A DNA stretch of 64,000 bases from Lacinutrix sp. WUR7 (GTDB taxonomy: Bacteria > Bacteroidota > Bacteroidia > Flavobacteriales > Flavobacteriaceae). The notes beneath the pieces are model-generated. The model was not told where the DNA came from. It searched no databases and saw only the letters and a list, made by a program, of their open reading frames with translations. Made by a program: the position numbers and the translations under genes. The stretch lies in contig NZ_CP045067.1 in the NCBI RefSeq assembly GCF_016864015.1, positions 2,800,001 to 2,864,000 of the forward strand, read 5' to 3'. This document shows positions 8,670 through 18,000 of this stretch, piece after piece (the first letter of the stretch is position 1; each line of letters opens with the position of its first letter).

Positions 8670-9137
8670 ATGAAGTATTCTAGACTTACGAAAGAGCAAT
8701 TTGAAGAATTGCACCCAGAATTTATTAATTTTTTAGCAACACAAACTATTACTGCTGCAGAATGGGATGAAATTAAAACCAGCAAGCCAGAAGTTGCAGA
8801 ACAAGAATTAGATGTGTTTAGTGATTTGGTTTGGGAAGGTGTTTTAAACAACGCACAATTTATTGAACATATTTCGCCACAACAAATGCATTTGTTTTCT
8901 TTAGGTGACGATAAGATGCATGTTATTGCAGTACAAATTAAAAACGGCATTGACATCACCACTAAAGATGGTTTTGACTGGTTACGTGAAAACTTAATGG
9001 ATGAAAATGTAGAGTTTTTACAAGCTAAAAAAGAATATTCCGAAGATAAGAATAAAGACAAGTTTACCCTTATTCAACAAGGAGGCGTAATCACAAAAGG
9101 AGATTTGTATACCTATTTAAATAAGTTGATTAATTAG
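8670..9137 (+). CDS. Conserved flavobacterial protein, DUF6495-like
   Basis: Soluble acidic protein of 155 residues without signal peptide or membrane segments. The start is ATG 8670 (MKYSRLTKEQFEELH); the TTG at 8667 just before it is not needed. Characteristic stretches are FINFLATQTITAAEWDEIK, EVAEQELDVFSDLVWEGVL and ISPQQMHLF. I match these from memory to the DUF6495 family, which has no known function. The leader carries A8-C-T8 (8652-8668), a palindrome abutting the start codon. The gene faces the DUF998 gene convergently with only 20 bp between the stops and no obvious terminator. Confidence 0.75.
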   Translation: MKYSRLTKEQFEELHPEFINFLATQTITAAEWDEIKTSKPEVAEQELDVFSDLVWEGVLNNAQFIEHISPQQMHLFSLGDDKMHVIAVQIKNGIDITTKDGFDWLRENLMDENVEFLQAKKEYSEDKNKDKFTLIQQGGVITKGDLYTYLNKLIN

Positions 9138-9157
9138 GGGTAATAGCATGTTATCAA

Positions 9158-9736
9158 TTAAGTAGTCACTTGATTTTGTAACATTTTATTTAATTCATAA
9201 GCAAAATACGCTATCCAGCCAAAAATGAATCCGCTGGCTAATCTTTGGGTTAATCCTTTAAAATTAACGGGATCTAATCCTACTAGCATAGACCAGAAAT
9301 ATATAAAAATTACAAAGCCAGAAAGCATGGTTATCTTAAAAAATAATTTGCTTATGTTTTCATTTTTTAATTCGTAGCAAGCAATAAAAGGCAATATCAT
9401 AAGCGTAAATCCAATACCGTACAATCCATGCATTATGGTTCCCATTGGAAATAAGCCATTAGAAATCATGGAAATTCCAAAAATTGCCAATAAGATACTT
9501 GTGGTATAGAATCTCTTAAAGTTAATTACAATGCCATTCGCTAATAAAATACAAGATAATCCAGTTAAAATTGCGCCACTATTAATTATGGCTTTGGCTG
9601 TAGTGAAATCGGTAATTGTAATTTCGCTTGCGTGTTGTGTAATTAAATTATAATCTTCAATTAAAAAACCTGCAATAAATACAGGAACGAAAAACAGAAT
9701 AGGAATTAGTGTAGCTTGCTTTATTAAATATCTCAT
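9158..9736 (-). CDS. DUF998 integral membrane protein
   Basis: Protein of 192 residues with about six hydrophobic segments (roughly 7-27, 47-67, 76-95, 101-120, 131-151 and 163-183) and very short loops. The pattern FGISMISNGLFPMGTIMHGL (FP..HG between helices 3 and 4) fits the DUF998 family. The function of that family is unknown. It is followed 86 bp upstream on the same strand by the permease gene, so the two could share a transcript, but the spacing is loose. Confidence 0.75.
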   Translation of the reverse strand: MRYLIKQATLIPILFFVPVFIAGFLIEDYNLITQHASEITITDFTTAKAIINSGAILTGLSCILLANGIVINFKRFYTTSILLAIFGISMISNGLFPMGTIMHGLYGIGFTLMILPFIACYELKNENISKLFFKITMLSGFVIFIYFWSMLVGLDPVNFKGLTQRLASGFIFGWIAYFAYELNKMLQNQVTT

Positions 9737-9822
9737 TTGTTTTTATTGTCTATTTAGTTTGCAAAGAATTAGTAGCACGGTAAATCGGCTAACTAATAGT
9801 GTTACACCTTGTTTTATATAGC

Positions 9823-11064
9823 TTACTCATAACGTAAAGACTCAATAGGATCTAGTTTTGCAGCTTTAAGTGCTGGCATTAAACCAGAAATTACGGCAAC
9901 TAAAAACGAAATAGCAAAAGCGCTAAACATAGCAAACCAAGGCGTTGTAAAATTAAAATCGGCAAGGGTTGCAACTAGTAGTCCAATTAAAACACCAAAG
10001 ATAATTCCTAAGATACCTCCTAATTGTCCGATAATTAAGGCTTCCATAAAAAACTGAAAAGCTATCGTTTTCTTTTTGGCTCCTAATGCTTTTCGAACTC
10101 CGATTTCTCGTGTTCTTTCGGTTACCGAAACAAAAAGAATATTCATAAGTGCAATAGAAGATCCTAGAATGGTAATGATACTAATAATCCAAGCCGCATA
10201 TTCTAAATAGATCGTTATAGATCCAATTCTGTTAATTAAGTCGTCACTACGTTCTAATCCGAAATTATTCTCTTCCACAGGATTTAATCCTCTAATATTT
10301 CTAAAGGTAAGTATGGCTTGATCTTGAGCACCTTCCAGCATTTCTTTATTTTCTACCATAATACTAATATCATAATTAATATTAGGTAAGGTGAAAATAG
10401 AACGTGCATTTTGTATTGGTATAATCACACGCAAATCTTGGTTGTTACCAAAAGTTGCACCTTTAGCTTCTAGGGTTCCAATGACAATAAATTTAACACC
10501 TCTAACGCTAATGGTTTTACCAATAGGGTTTACGTTTTCAAACAAGGCTTTATTTAAATCGCTTCCAATAATACAAAGGTTACTATTGTTTTGCACATCA
10601 AAGAAATTGAGTTCTCTTCCTGCATCTAATTTTAAACCGGAGTTTTGTATAAAGTTTTCATTAGCACCAATAATGGTAACTTCTGGATCTGTTTTTTTGT
10701 TTTCAAATTTTACCTCAGCACCACGCGTTCCTGTAAAAGAAACCGACGTTTTTGTACCAGGGAATTCATAATTATCTTCAAAAGCTTTTACGTTTCTATA
10801 GCTAATTATTGGGTTTACTTTTTGTATTTCACCACGACCTCTTCGTTGTGTGGTAAACTCATAACGTTGTATATTGAAGGTGTTCGATCCCATCGATGAA
10901 AAATCGCTAGAAATGGTATTCTCAAGAGCCGAAACAGCACTTAAAATACCAACCAAAGCAGTAATACCAATGGCAATAATTAAAACCGTTAAAATGGTAC
11001 GAAGTAATTGACTTTTAATAGAGTCGAAAGCAATATGTATATTTTCTCTAACTAATCCAAACAT
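9823..11064 (-). CDS. MacB-like ABC transporter permease (FtsX domain)
   Basis: Permease subunit of a MacB/LolE-type mechanotransmission ABC exporter, 413 residues from ATG 11064. I prefer this start because it gives the family-typical MFGLVRENIHIAFDSIKSQ before TM1; the open frame to 11127 adds 21 unlikely residues. TM1 is about 20-43. A large periplasmic MacB_PCD domain covers about 45-280. FtsX helices lie near 287-310, 335-365 and 375-400, with VTERTREIGVRKALGAKKK in between, and the protein ends DPIESLRYE. No ATPase gene or membrane-fusion protein is adjacent, so its nucleotide-binding partner must be encoded elsewhere. Confidence 0.88.
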   Translation of the reverse strand: MFGLVRENIHIAFDSIKSQLLRTILTVLIIAIGITALVGILSAVSALENTISSDFSSMGSNTFNIQRYEFTTQRRGRGEIQKVNPIISYRNVKAFEDNYEFPGTKTSVSFTGTRGAEVKFENKKTDPEVTIIGANENFIQNSGLKLDAGRELNFFDVQNNSNLCIIGSDLNKALFENVNPIGKTISVRGVKFIVIGTLEAKGATFGNNQDLRVIIPIQNARSIFTLPNINYDISIMVENKEMLEGAQDQAILTFRNIRGLNPVEENNFGLERSDDLINRIGSITIYLEYAAWIISIITILGSSIALMNILFVSVTERTREIGVRKALGAKKKTIAFQFFMEALIIGQLGGILGIIFGVLIGLLVATLADFNFTTPWFAMFSAFAISFLVAVISGLMPALKAAKLDPIESLRYE

Positions 11065-11280
11065 GGGTTGTGGTGGTTGTTTTTTAATAAGACTACTAAA
11101 ACAGGATAAAGTTACTACAAATACCAAATAAACTTCAAAATAATTATGCTTTATATTAAAATTGGTTTGGTATAATTATGATGCTCTTTAAAAATTATGA
11201 TATTTTTGTCAAGAAATATTGAATTAACCAAGTGTTGTTTTTTTTTTTCTTAAGAAAAAGAAATAGATACTTTAAATGAG

Positions 11281-11300
11281 ATTCCCACTTTCGTGGGAAG
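11281..11300 (+). repeat. ATTCCC-N8-GGGAA hairpin in front of hisS
   Basis: ATTCCCACTTTCGTGGGAAG forms TTCCCAC-TTTC-GTGGGAA and ends 5 bases before the hisS ATG. Its layout (6 + 8 + 6) is that of dRS3-type repeats and matches the one at 54621. It is in frame with hisS and is open, so the reading frame runs through it from 11276. Confidence 0.6.
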
Positions 11301-11305
11301 TAAAC

Positions 11306-12697
11306 ATGGCACAAAAACCAAGCATTCCTAAAGGCACCAGAGATTTTAATCCAGAGCAAGTAGCAAAACGTAATTATATTTTTAATGTAATTAAAACGAA
11401 TTTTGAACGATTCGGATTTCAACCTATTGAAACACCAAGTTTTGAAAATAGTGATACTTTAATGGGGAAGTATGGCGAAGAAGGCGATAGACTGATTTTT
11501 AAGATTTTGAATTCTGGGGATTATTTATCTAAGGTAGATGATGCGCTTTATACTAGTAAAGATTCCACTAAAATAACGACTAAAATTTCTGAAAAAGCCC
11601 TTCGTTACGATCTTACCGTACCTTTTGCAAGATACGTGGTACAACACCAAAACGAAATAGAGTTTCCTTTTAAGCGTTACCAAATACAACCAGTTTGGCG
11701 TGCAGACAGACCACAAAAAGGAAGGTTTAGAGAGTTTTTTCAATGTGATGCAGATGTGGTTGGTTCTACCTCTTTATTTCAAGAAATAGAATTTATACAA
11801 TTATACGATGCTGTTTTTTCTGCTTTAAAACTAGAAGGTGTTACAATCAAAATAAATAACCGAAAAATACTTTCTGGTATTGCAGAAGTTATTGGTGCTA
11901 GTGATAAACTTATCGATTTTACAGTTGCTTTAGATAAGCTAGATAAAATAGGAGAGGAGAAGGTAAAAGAAGAAATGTTAGGTAAAGGTATTGCGCAAAG
12001 CGGAATCGATAAATTACAACCTTTGTTTGGTTTGACTGGAGATTTTGAAAGTCAGATAGAAAGTTTAAAAGGAATTTTAAATACTTCCGAAGAAGGAATA
12101 AAAGGTATTGAAGAATTAGAGTTTATAAATAAAGGAATTACTGCTTTAGGTTTAACAACTGCCAAATTACAATTAGATGTTACTTTGGCTCGTGGATTAA
12201 ATTATTATACCGGAGCAATTTTTGAAGTAGCTGCACCAGAAAACGTGAAAATGGGTTCTATTGGTGGTGGAGGTCGTTATGATGATCTTACAGGGATTTT
12301 CGGACTTAAAGACGTGAGTGGTGTTGGTATTAGCTTCGGATTAGATAGAATTTATCTGGTTTTAGAAGAACTTGGATTATTTCCGGATACGGTGAGTAAA
12401 TCGGTGGATATACTATTTATCAATTTTGGAGATGACGAAGCTTTATTCTGCTTAAAAGCAATAAAAGAATTAAGAAATCAAGGTCTTAATGCCGAATTAT
12501 ATCCGGATAAAATCACCAACGGAAAGCACATGAAAAAGCAAATGAATCATGCTAATAAGCGTAGTATTCCTTTTGTGTGTTTGGTGGGTACCGAAGAAAT
12601 GAATGCAAATAGCTATACCTTAAAAAATATGGTTTCTGGAGATCAGGTAAAGGTTTCGTTAGAAGATTTAATAGCGTATATAAAGACAGCTTCCTAA
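11306..12697 (+). CDS. hisS: Histidine--tRNA ligase
   Basis: Class II aminoacyl-tRNA synthetase that charges tRNA-His, cytosolic. The product has 463 residues from ATG 11306 (MAQKPSIPKGTRDFNP). The upstream frame from 11276 would add ten residues encoded by a hairpin and is rejected. Motifs: KGTRDFNPEQVAKRNYIF (motif 1 region), PVWRADRPQKGRFREFFQCD (motif 2), the His-A region LARGLNYYTGAIFEV, and motif 3 with GGGGRYDDL and GVGISFGLDRI. The last 90 residues are the anticodon-binding domain. It is a single-gene unit closed by the bidirectional hairpin at 12731-12752. Confidence 0.97.
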   Translation: MAQKPSIPKGTRDFNPEQVAKRNYIFNVIKTNFERFGFQPIETPSFENSDTLMGKYGEEGDRLIFKILNSGDYLSKVDDALYTSKDSTKITTKISEKALRYDLTVPFARYVVQHQNEIEFPFKRYQIQPVWRADRPQKGRFREFFQCDADVVGSTSLFQEIEFIQLYDAVFSALKLEGVTIKINNRKILSGIAEVIGASDKLIDFTVALDKLDKIGEEKVKEEMLGKGIAQSGIDKLQPLFGLTGDFESQIESLKGILNTSEEGIKGIEELEFINKGITALGLTTAKLQLDVTLARGLNYYTGAIFEVAAPENVKMGSIGGGGRYDDLTGIFGLKDVSGVGISFGLDRIYLVLEELGLFPDTVSKSVDILFINFGDDEALFCLKAIKELRNQGLNAELYPDKITNGKHMKKQMNHANKRSIPFVCLVGTEEMNANSYTLKNMVSGDQVKVSLEDLIAYIKTAS

Positions 12698-12724
12698 TTC
12701 TAAAATTAGAAAAGTAATAAAATC

Positions 12725-12759
12725 AAAAAACCCGAAACATTGCTGTTTCGGGTTTTTTT
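12725..12759. terminator. Bidirectional terminator between hisS and the T9SS cargo gene
   Basis: CCCGAAACA-TTGC-TGTTTCGGG (12731-12752) is flanked by A6 on the left and T7 on the right. It can therefore stop both hisS (+) and the converging minus-strand gene. Confidence 0.9.
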
Positions 12760-12780
12760 ATGGATTAATAAATACTTACA

Positions 12781-13599
12781 TTATCTTATAGCTACTTTTT
12801 TGGTAATGCTTCCTAAATCTGTAGTAACCATTAAAATATAATTTCCAGTACTTAAGTGGTTTGTTTGAATTACGGTTTGATCAACTGCGTTTACATTATT
12901 AAACTCGTTTATTTGTTGACCAGAAATAGTATATGTTTTTACCGATTTAATATTTTGGTTCCCTATGTTTTTAATAGAGATACTTTGTATGTTGTTATAG
13001 TAATTCAATTCCATTTTCGAATTATCTGTAACCTCATCAATACCTAATTCATGTTCGTCTGTGTTATCAAAACTACTAGAATTTGCTGATATTAGATTGC
13101 TATTTGAAAACGTCATCACAAAACGGTCTAAGTATTCACCAGCTGGTAAATTTATAGAAAAGCTTAAAGTTTGCTTAATATTGTAATATATATTTGTTTC
13201 TGTATCTAAAACACCAATTTGTAAATCTTCAGGAACATTTGAAAGTCCTTCAATAGATATAGTGTTGTTACCACTTGTGCTTGTGTGTATTCCTAAAGGA
13301 AGCGTAGTATTCTCATCAATTGTATTTGTACCTTGAATTAAAAATTTTCTATCTTCAATCATCCAATACATATCATCTGCTAGATCTTGATAGTTTCCTG
13401 AATCGTAACCTAAATCAATTCCAGATGTGGTATTACTATCTACAGTTACTAATATTTGTCTGTGCATATTCTCTGAAGTGAATCCTAAACGAATTTTCAT
13501 TCTATCGTCTCCGTCAGAATTATTTTGAGATATTGCATTAAAAGATAAGCAAAGAAGTAAAAAAGCTAGTAGTGATGTTTTAGTCGAATACGTTTCCAT
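12781..13599 (-). CDS. Small exported protein with T9SS type A sorting tail (paralogue 1)
   Basis: Exported protein of 272 residues of unknown function. Residues 1-24 are a signal peptide (ends NAIS-Q). Residues about 30-165 form a module beginning DDRMKIRLGFTS, with RQILVTVDSNTT, ADDMYWMIEDRKFLIQGTN and LPAGEYLDRFVMTF. Residues about 195-272 are a type A C-terminal signal (ISIKNIGNQNIKSVKTYTIS, LSTGNYILMVTT, KKVAIR), which directs passage through the T9SS and surface attachment or release. The module and tail are homologous to residues about 2258-2484 of the giant protein at 15067-22521 and to the neighbour at 13867. It has its own TAnnTTTG promoter (13650-13657). Confidence 0.85.
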   Translation of the reverse strand: METYSTKTSLLAFLLLCLSFNAISQNNSDGDDRMKIRLGFTSENMHRQILVTVDSNTTSGIDLGYDSGNYQDLADDMYWMIEDRKFLIQGTNTIDENTTLPLGIHTSTSGNNTISIEGLSNVPEDLQIGVLDTETNIYYNIKQTLSFSINLPAGEYLDRFVMTFSNSNLISANSSSFDNTDEHELGIDEVTDNSKMELNYYNNIQSISIKNIGNQNIKSVKTYTISGQQINEFNNVNAVDQTVIQTNHLSTGNYILMVTTDLGSITKKVAIR

Positions 13600-13649
13600 A
13601 AGTAGGGTTTTTATAGACTCATGGAGGGACTTGAGTGTTAATCTTGGGA

Positions 13650-13657
13650 CAAATTTA
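13650..13657 (-). promoter_or_regulatory. -7 promoter box of the paralogue 1 gene
   Basis: On the minus strand TAAATTTG fits TAnnTTTG, with a T-rich tract about 20 bp upstream in the -33 position. The equivalent place before the paralogue at 14709 has TAGATTTG, so the box survived the duplication. The leader is about 50 nt. Confidence 0.6.
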
Positions 13658-13673
13658 TGGTGGAATAAAGTGT

Positions 13674-13866
13674 CTGTAAAAAAAATACTGTAACTAACTT
13701 AAAAATTCGATATACTGAAAAAAGGTGCATTTATATCAGTTTAACGACATACTATATAGCGATAAGAAGCCTGAATTTTAATTTTTATTGCAATTAGTAT
13801 TGACAAAATTGTTTAAAAAGGAAGGGATAATAAGACGCTCTTGAATATGGCTAATAAACTACTAAA
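13674..13866. repeat. Duplicated upstream region, copy 1
   Basis: This non-coding DNA aligns by eye with 14783-14970. Shared pieces include TAACTAACTTAAAAA, TCGA(T/C)ATAC, AAAGGTG, CCTGAATTTTAATT and GAAGGGGA-like ends. It shows that the two paralogues arose as a tandem duplication of about 1.1 kb that included the promoter region. Nothing else is seen in the gap. Confidence 0.6.
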
Positions 13867-14709
13867 TTATCTTACAGATACTTTTTTAGTCATGCTTCCA
13901 GCATTAGAAGTAAGTAGTAAAATATAATTACCACTATCTAAGTTGTAGGTTTTAATTAATGCTTGGTCAACAGCTTTTATATTTTTAAACTGTTTTATTA
14001 ATTGCCCCGTTATACTATAAACATAAACAGCTTTTATGTTTTGTTCTCCTATATTTTTAATGGAAATACTTTTTATTTTATTAATATAATTAAGTTCCAT
14101 TTTGACTTCTTCAGCAATAACTTCGTTTTCAAAATCTGTTTCTATACTTTCTCCGATAACTGGTTCATTTTCTTCTTCGTCATTAGGGGTAGTATTCACA
14201 GCATCTTCATTTAAGAATTTTAATTCAAAACGGTTTAAGTATTCCCCAGCATTTAAGTGTATGGTTAAGGCGGTTGTGTTTTTAATATCGTAGTATATAT
14301 TTGTTTGCTTATCTAAAATTCCTATTTCTAGATCTTCAGGAACATTTTTTAATTCTTCAATAGACATAATGATGTTACCGTTAGTGCTTGTGTGTAAACC
14401 AAGAGGTAGAGTAGTGGTAGCATCAATTACATTTGTACCTTGAATTAAAAATTGTCTATTTTCAATCATCCAATACATATCATCTGCATTCGTTTCAAAA
14501 TTTTCAGCATCATAACCAAAATCAACTCCTGGTGTGCTATTACTATCTACAGTTACTAATATTTGTCGGTGTAAGTTATTGGGAGAGGTAAAGCCTAAAC
14601 GGATTTTCATTCTATCGTCTTCATCCGAATTATTCTGACAGAATACAGCATTAGATAATAGAAGAAATAAAAATAGGAGTAGAGATACTTTATTCGAATA
14701 GGTCTTCAT
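13867..14709 (-). CDS. Small exported protein with T9SS type A sorting tail (paralogue 2)
   Basis: Tandem paralogue of the 12781 gene, 280 residues. The signal peptide is 1-24 (ends AVFC-Q). The module starts DDRMKIRLGFTSPNNLHRQ and contains DDMYWMIENRQFLIQGTNV and LNAGEYLNRFELKF. An acidic linker (about 175-205, rich in Glu and Asp, e.g. NDEEENEPVIGES) is longer than in paralogue 1. The type A tail is about 205-280 (ISIKNIGEQNIKAVYVYSIT, LDSGNYILLLTS, KKVSVR). Function is unknown. It is plausibly a surface or secreted protein that works alongside the giant protein carrying the same module. The promoter box is at 14759-14766. Confidence 0.85.
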   Translation of the reverse strand: MKTYSNKVSLLLFLFLLLSNAVFCQNNSDEDDRMKIRLGFTSPNNLHRQILVTVDSNSTPGVDFGYDAENFETNADDMYWMIENRQFLIQGTNVIDATTTLPLGLHTSTNGNIIMSIEELKNVPEDLEIGILDKQTNIYYDIKNTTALTIHLNAGEYLNRFELKFLNEDAVNTTPNDEEENEPVIGESIETDFENEVIAEEVKMELNYINKIKSISIKNIGEQNIKAVYVYSITGQLIKQFKNIKAVDQALIKTYNLDSGNYILLLTSNAGSMTKKVSVR

Positions 14710-14758
14710 GCAAAAGGTTGTTTTAACTCGTGAAAGAACTTAAGTATTAGTCTTGTAA

Positions 14759-14766
14759 CAAATCTA
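14759..14766 (-). promoter_or_regulatory. -7 promoter box of the paralogue 2 gene
   Basis: TAGATTTG on the minus strand fits TAnnTTTG. A run of nine T lies about 18 bp upstream. The position relative to the start codon (about 50 bp) matches paralogue 1. Confidence 0.55.
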
Positions 14767-14782
14767 TGACCTAATGAAGGGT

Positions 14783-14970
14783 TTAAAAAAAAATATGCTA
14801 TAACTAACTTAAAAACTCGACATACCGATTAAAGGTGTCATTTTTAAGGATTAACCGTATGATTTTTACTGATAAGTACCTGAATTTTAATTACTAAATA
14901 TATTAATATTGGTATAACTGCCTAGAAAGGGGAAGATAGAAGACTCTGCCGAATATAATAATATATCTAA
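14783..14970. repeat. Duplicated upstream region, copy 2
   Basis: Counterpart of 13674-13866. The 357-bp gap 14710-15066 consists of this diverged copy, the promoter box of paralogue 2, and the terminator of the giant gene at 14992-15021. I see no coding frame in it. Confidence 0.55.
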
Positions 14971-14991
14971 AAGGCACTCTTTATTAAACAT

Positions 14992-15021
14992 AAAAAAACC
15001 CAAAACATGACGTTTTGGGTT
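14992..15021 (-). terminator. Terminator of the giant T9SS protein gene
   Basis: AACCCAAAAC (14997-15006) pairs with GTTTTGGGTT (15012-15021) around a 5-nt loop. Read on the minus strand it ends in seven T. It lies 46 bp past the stop codon at 15067. Confidence 0.85.
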
Positions 15022-15066
15022 TTAACAAAGTTTAGTTAAAGTGAATAGTAGATTTGGGGCCTATAT

Positions 15067-18000
15067 TTATTTAACTAAGACTTTTTTAGAGATTTTACCA
15101 ATCTCTGTTTTAAGGGTAATGATATATGCACCAGAACTTAGGTTTTTGGTTTTAAGTGCGATGTAGCTTTCGTTAGTAGCTTCATCATAACTGTAAACTT
15201 CTTGTCCAAGCATATTAATAATTTTAGCTTGATCAATCTGAATATTTTTAGGGTTATTAATAATCATACTATCTATATCATTAGCAAAGTATGCTTCCAG
15301 ATTATATATTTCTGATTCCTCTATGCTTAAAGCTTGATCTGTGAACGTAATTTCAAAACGATCTAAGTATGCACCAGCTGGTAAGTCTATTTCAAAATCA
15401 CCATTTCTTAAATTGCTATACGTATCTAATGTTTTATCATGTACGTATATTTGTAAATCTTCTGGAAAGTTAATAAGTGCATCAATTTTAAAAGTATTGA
15501 TTCCGCTTACGTTAGTTTTTATTCCTAATGGAAGAATAGTAGATTCGTTAACCGTATTCGTTCCTTGAATTACAAATTTTTCATCTTCTATCATCCAGAA
15601 CATATCTGCAGATTGATCATCTTTATTAATGGCATCAAAACCAAAGTCAATTAGATTTGTTGCACGATCATCTCTTGTAACCAATAGTTGTCTCTTATAG
15701 GTGTTTGAAGTATTAAAGCTTATTCTCATTTTTAATCTGTCATCTACTTCATTATTGGTGGTTCTATTAGCAGTATCTTGACTTGTTCTAATAAACACAG
15801 AAGATGCACCTTCTTTTTGAAAAGCTCTTTGGTTGTTTTTAAAATCGATAGTTCCATTGCTTTCACCTATAACAAAGAAACCTTGTGCCACTGGAATATA
15901 TCTTCCAGGTTCTTTTAAACCAGTTCCTCCAGACAGATCTGAACCACCAGTAGTATAATCGTATTGTAAAGCAGCCACACCACCAGCTAGATTATAAACG
16001 GCATATCCACCTTGATACTCTATGGTGTTATGTGTACCACCTCCAAAATGCTCCCAGTAGTATATAGAACCGGTAGTATTTGTATTTGCTAATATAAATG
16101 TGTCTGCGTCCATAGCAGAAGCATAAGGATTACCAATTAAATAATCATTTCCAGCATTTATATTAAGCGTGATATCCCCATTGTTTGGTTTCCCTTCTAT
16201 GGTATAGTTTTGTTGTAAACTTACGTTTTCACCGGTATTTGCAACACCTTTCATTGTAAATCCTTCTCCAGGAAGTAGGCTTCCTGTATTTCTAATATGT
16301 TGCCATGAAGCATAATCTTGAGAAGTTCTATTGCTAAACTTCCAAATCCAGTAATGAGCAATACCAATAGGAGTACCATTAGAACCATTATAACCAGATA
16401 CAAAATTCATATTAACGGGAGCAAGGGGATTAGAACCATCTTTAAATATGTTATCATTTAAGGTATAGCTGTTATTATTCGATGTGGTGTTACTAACTCC
16501 AACAGGAGAAGACCAATAGTTATACGTGAAATAATCCTCGGTACCTTGTTGGTCTTTTTCAAGAGTACCAGCACTAGTAACATTTAGATCACTATCTTCT
16601 GTTTGGATAAGTTGTGATTCTCCTTGTAAATCTATTTTTCCGTCTAGATTTAAGAAATGCGAAACGGTTAAACCGTTACCTGTACTAGAAGTATTATCTC
16701 CGTTAACAGTAAGTTTGTTTGCATCTACAAATAAACCTAATACTGATCTATTTTCATTATTAGCACTAGGTAAACTTGCATTATCCATAGTAACGTTATG
16801 ATTTGTTACTACAATATTCCAATCTACCGTTTTGGTGTTATCTACTAAAGAAGCAGTTCCTGGAATAGTTTGCACATTACCATTTAACCAAGTAGCATTC
16901 GTATTCCAATCGCCATTTGCATTTGACATATATGGAAGTGGAGCCGTTTGGTGATCTACAGTTCTTAAATTTTTAAGAGCACCTTGATGTCCTTTTCCAG
17001 AATTATCTTTTGTGTTTGTATATGTATATGTAGACATTGGGTAGTATCCTTCTAAATCATTCCAAGGAATTACAGCAATATCATTTTTAGTAGGATGGAT
17101 GCTATTATCTACAAAGTATTTCCCAGCAGAAAAACTAGCATTATCATCAATTTCTTGATTCATAATAAATCGTAATTGATTTTCTGTTAAAGCAGTATTC
17201 CAAACACGAACTTCATCAATATTACCATTAAAGAAATCTTCAGGAGTATTTTTTGCTGCAGCACCTATAAAGAACGAATGATTTGTATCTATAGGGGCAC
17301 TTTTATTTGCTGAAGTATCTGCAACACCATCAATATACAACGTTGCTTTTGTGCCATCGTAAATAACGGCTAGTTGATGCCATTCGTTATTCGGAATTGC
17401 AACAGAAGATGTTAAGCTTTGTTTTATTCCAGAAGCATTATACCAGGACATTTCAAATCGTCCAATACTATTTATTTTGAAATCATAACCTTCCGTATAT
17501 CCAAGAACAATAATTTTTTCATTTCGTTTAGAAAGTATTGATTTGTTATTCGATCCAGCTTTTTTATTTATCCAAGCAGATACTGTAAACCCAGTAGGAT
17601 CTAAATCTAAATTATCTTCTATATCCACATAGTTTTGATCGGATGGATTGAAATATATAGAACGTTTAAAAGTACGTTCTGGAGCCCATCCAAAGGTGAT
17701 ATATTCTGTACCATCAAAATCATAATCGGCATATAATTTACCACCTACTTCTTTCATTACTCTATAATCTGCAGTAGGATCAAAAACACCGGTTTGAGAT
17801 ATAAACATTAAATAATTTCCGTCTGGTGGCGTAGCAGTTCGAACACTGTTTACAGGTATAGAAACTTCCACTCTAGGAATATCTCCATTAACTTCAACTA
17901 CTTTCCAGATACGAGGAATAGCAGTAAAGCTAACTTCTGTTGTTAAAGAAGCATCTGCAATATTTGCACTCATGTCTACCGTTATATTCATTGCTGCTCC

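Noticed and set aside
8642-9061. 139-codon minus-strand frame opposite the DUF6495-like gene
   Set aside because: Ser/Cys-rich product typical of an antisense shadow; the plus-strand gene explains the region better.
10391-10771. 126-codon plus-strand frame inside the permease gene
   Set aside because: Antisense shadow of the MacB periplasmic domain; no family features.
11276-11305. Ten-residue N-terminal extension of hisS
   Set aside because: The extension is encoded by a palindromic hairpin and is not part of the family; ATG 11306 gives the normal N-terminus.
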